A stretch of DNA of 9,982 nt from contig JAGQQP010000106.1 of the NCBI GenBank assembly GCA_020426085.1, positions 1 through 9,982 on the forward strand, written 5' to 3'. Position 1 is the stretch's first letter, and every line of letters starts with the position of its first letter. A model generated the notes under the pieces. That model was not told where the DNA came from, ran no database searches, and was given only the letters and a program-made list of their open reading frames with translations. The position numbers were made by a program, and so were the translations under genes. Below, one piece after another: positions 8,502 through 9,982 of the stretch. The stretch comes from Planctomycetaceae bacterium (GTDB lineage: Bacteria; Planctomycetota; Planctomycetia; Planctomycetales; Planctomycetaceae).

Positions 8502-8547
8502 ATGAAACGGATTCTATACAGTCAGAATGTTGATTCGCAGTGCTGGT

Positions 8548-8570
8548 CTGTTTTCTACAGCAGAAAACAG
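8548..8570 (+). other. Perfect 9-bp inverted repeat (stem-loop) in the intergenic leader
   Basis: CTGTTTTCT (8548-8556) and AGAAAACAG (8562-8570) are exact reverse complements separated by the 5-nt loop ACAGC. The hairpin lies between the stop at 8501 and the ribosome site at 8594. No T-run follows on either strand, so it is not a canonical intrinsic terminator. It could be an mRNA processing or stability element, or a protein-binding dyad. Confidence 0.5.
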
Positions 8571-8593
8571 TCTGCAGCAGTTGAGAAGTCACC

Positions 8594-8598
8594 AGGGA
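8594..8598 (+). promoter_or_regulatory. Shine-Dalgarno-like site for the gene at 8607
   Basis: AGGGA lies 8 nt before the ATG at 8607. The frame is also open back to an ATG at 8502, directly after the previous stop, but that start has only a weak GAG upstream, would put 35 polar residues before the signal peptide and would read through the inverted repeat at 8548-8570. Confidence 0.55.
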
Positions 8599-8606
8599 AA
8601 TCGATC

Positions 8607-9982
8607 ATGAAGTTGTCAGCAGGTTCTGTTTGCGTTTTTCTGATTTTGTGTCTGGGAGTCCCGGAAATCGCAGTAGGTCAGTTAAAGCCCGGGCTGGCGC
8701 ATCTGGCTCCCGTAAAACTGCTGCCACTGTCGGTCACAAAATTTAAGGGGACAAAAACGACAGTCCATCTGCCTGTCCCTTATGTGAATGATGCCGTTGA
8801 TGGCGGGGGAGGGCGGTACCTGATCTTTCAGCTGCAGAACACAAAACAGCTGGCGATCTTTGATGTGGTGGAGGCCCGCATCGTGAAAACGCTTGATGTC
8901 GATTCCGATGATCTTGCTTTCGCTGCCGGCGCAGACAAGCTGGTGGTACTGCTCCGCGATCAGAATCGAATTGAACGATACAGTCTGCAGACTTTCAGAA
9001 AGGAACAGTCCGAAGCCCTGGCTCCCGGCAGTCCTGTTTCTCGAATCACCATGGGGGCTGCTTCGAACGGCCCGATCCTGGTGGGTGCCGAAACGGGAGA
9101 ATCCGGGCATCCTTATTTCCTCGATCTGCTGACCCTCCAGCCAGCTGCCATTCAGCTGCCCGAGGAATCATGGGAAGCGATTGAAGGTCAGAACCTGATG
9201 GTGAAGGCGTCTGCGAACGGACGGCTCTTTTGTCTGTCCCAGTCGGGGAAAGATCCCACGTTCGGGACGATGGTCATCACCGTCAAGGGAAATCAGGCGC
9301 GCGTCCTCTACTCAAAGGATATGAAGGGATTCCAGATTGCGGATGAAGAATACCTGAATGTCGTGATTCCCGGCCCGGAAGGGAATGCGATTTACACATC
9401 AAACGGAACGCGCTACCCGGACCTGTTTCGCCTGGATAAGGATACCGAATATCGAACAATCTCTCACGGGATACCTGCTTTACAGGGGGATCTCTGTATG
9501 ACACTCGTCTCGGGCAGTTCTTCCATTAATATTTATCGTACCGGCGCATTGCCCGTTCTGCTCACGCTCCCTGATATCTGGTCAAAGGAACGCTGGCCCG
9601 ATTACAAGGCCGGGCTGAGAACGGCCCACACGCGTCTGCGCTATGTTCCGGATGCACATGTGATTTCCTTTCTGCCGGAGAGTCGGGACGAAATCATTTT
9701 GCATCGTTTTGATGTGGATGCAGCTTTGAAAGAAACTGGGACAGACTATCTCTTTGTAACAAGCTTTCCCACACGGAATGTGGAGCGGGGAGATACTTAC
9801 CAGTATCGGGTGAGATTCAAAGCCAATACCAAGCCGGTCAAATATAAGGTGATGAATGCTCCTGCAGGAATGACCGTCTCACCTGAAGGTCTCATTCATT
9901 GGGATGTGCCCGCTAATTCTACCAGTGATAAAGAGCGTGTTTATCTGGTCCTGGAGTCGCCATCAGGAAAAAGATTTATGCA
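8607..9982 (+). CDS. Partial secreted propeller + Ig-like protein, 3' end outside window
   Basis: An open frame of 458 codons runs from ATG 8607 to the window's right edge without a stop. Residues 1-24 are a signal peptide (cleavage after AVG, mature protein starting with Gln). The KPG-x-AHL-x-PV and F-K-G-x-KTTV stretches and GGGGRYLI (66-73) match module A of the giant gene. RITMGAASNGP, ASANGR and a YVPDAH strand follow, with 314 residues between the first-blade motif and the Ig-like domain, the normal spacing. The Ig-like domain begins at about residue 380 (DYLFVTS) with PAGMTV...LIHW and is cut before its last strand. Whether a second module or the coiled coil-SHD1-DUF1559 tail follows cannot be seen. 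An ATG at 8502 is an alternative start. Same inferred role as its paralogues; specific function unknown. Confidence 0.88.
   Translation, partial: MKLSAGSVCVFLILCLGVPEIAVGQLKPGLAHLAPVKLLPLSVTKFKGTKTTVHLPVPYVNDAVDGGGGRYLIFQLQNTKQLAIFDVVEARIVKTLDVDSDDLAFAAGADKLVVLLRDQNRIERYSLQTFRKEQSEALAPGSPVSRITMGAASNGPILVGAETGESGHPYFLDLLTLQPAAIQLPEESWEAIEGQNLMVKASANGRLFCLSQSGKDPTFGTMVITVKGNQARVLYSKDMKGFQIADEEYLNVVIPGPEGNAIYTSNGTRYPDLFRLDKDTEYRTISHGIPALQGDLCMTLVSGSSSINIYRTGALPVLLTLPDIWSKERWPDYKAGLRTAHTRLRYVPDAHVISFLPESRDEIILHRFDVDAALKETGTDYLFVTSFPTRNVERGDTYQYRVRFKANTKPVKYKVMNAPAGMTVSPEGLIHWDVPANSTSDKERVYLVLESPSGKRFM

Noticed and set aside
2..9982. Defence system, mobile element, CRISPR or RNA genes
   Set aside because: No nuclease, ATPase, transposase or integrase motif, no terminal inverted repeats, no regularly spaced short repeats and no tRNA or rRNA-like segment were seen; the repeats present come from paralogous coding modules.

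Overview
The window is a one-strand cluster of related secreted-protein genes, most likely from a planctomycete. The main evidence is domain content: two proteins end in a SHD1-like domain followed by a DUF1559-type C-terminal domain (LLSWRV, HDEPWDS, LFADG motifs), a combination typical of Planctomycetota. The base composition looks close to 50% GC, which would suit a Gimesia/Planctomyces-like genus, but the genus is a guess. All genes are on the + strand with no convincing minus-strand gene, RNA gene, CRISPR array or mobile element.

Layout: (1) 2-763, the 3' part of a gene cut by the left edge, a short-type protein ending after an Ig-like domain; (2) 865-3264, signal peptide, beta-propeller-like region, Ig-like domain, coiled coil, SHD1, DUF1559; (3) 3340-7296, a giant version with two propeller-plus-Ig modules in tandem and the same C-terminal tail; (4) 7317-8501, a complete short-type protein with a reduced propeller; (5) 8607-9982, another signal peptide plus propeller plus Ig-like protein running off the right edge. 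Spacers are 101, 75, 20 and 105 bp, no clear intrinsic terminator is visible, and genes 3 and 4 are nearly contiguous, so an operon is plausible.

The repeated unit is a module of about 400 residues: a region of roughly 300-316 residues that can be divided into about seven blade-like segments, then an Ig-like (He_PIG-like) domain of about 85 residues that begins at a Y-[LFY]-[FVY]-V-[ST]-S-like motif. Six copies are wholly or partly visible. By sequence they fall into three classes: A (gene 3 first module, gene 5), B (gene 2, gene 3 second module, both followed by the coiled coil-SHD1-DUF1559 tail) and C (genes 1 and 4, ending right after the Ig-like domain). The array therefore looks like a product of tandem duplication, module fusion and divergence.

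No enzymatic active site is recognisable. Together the genes look like a set of exported, probably protein-binding or scaffold proteins of the periplasm or cell surface. Their actual function cannot be read from the sequence.
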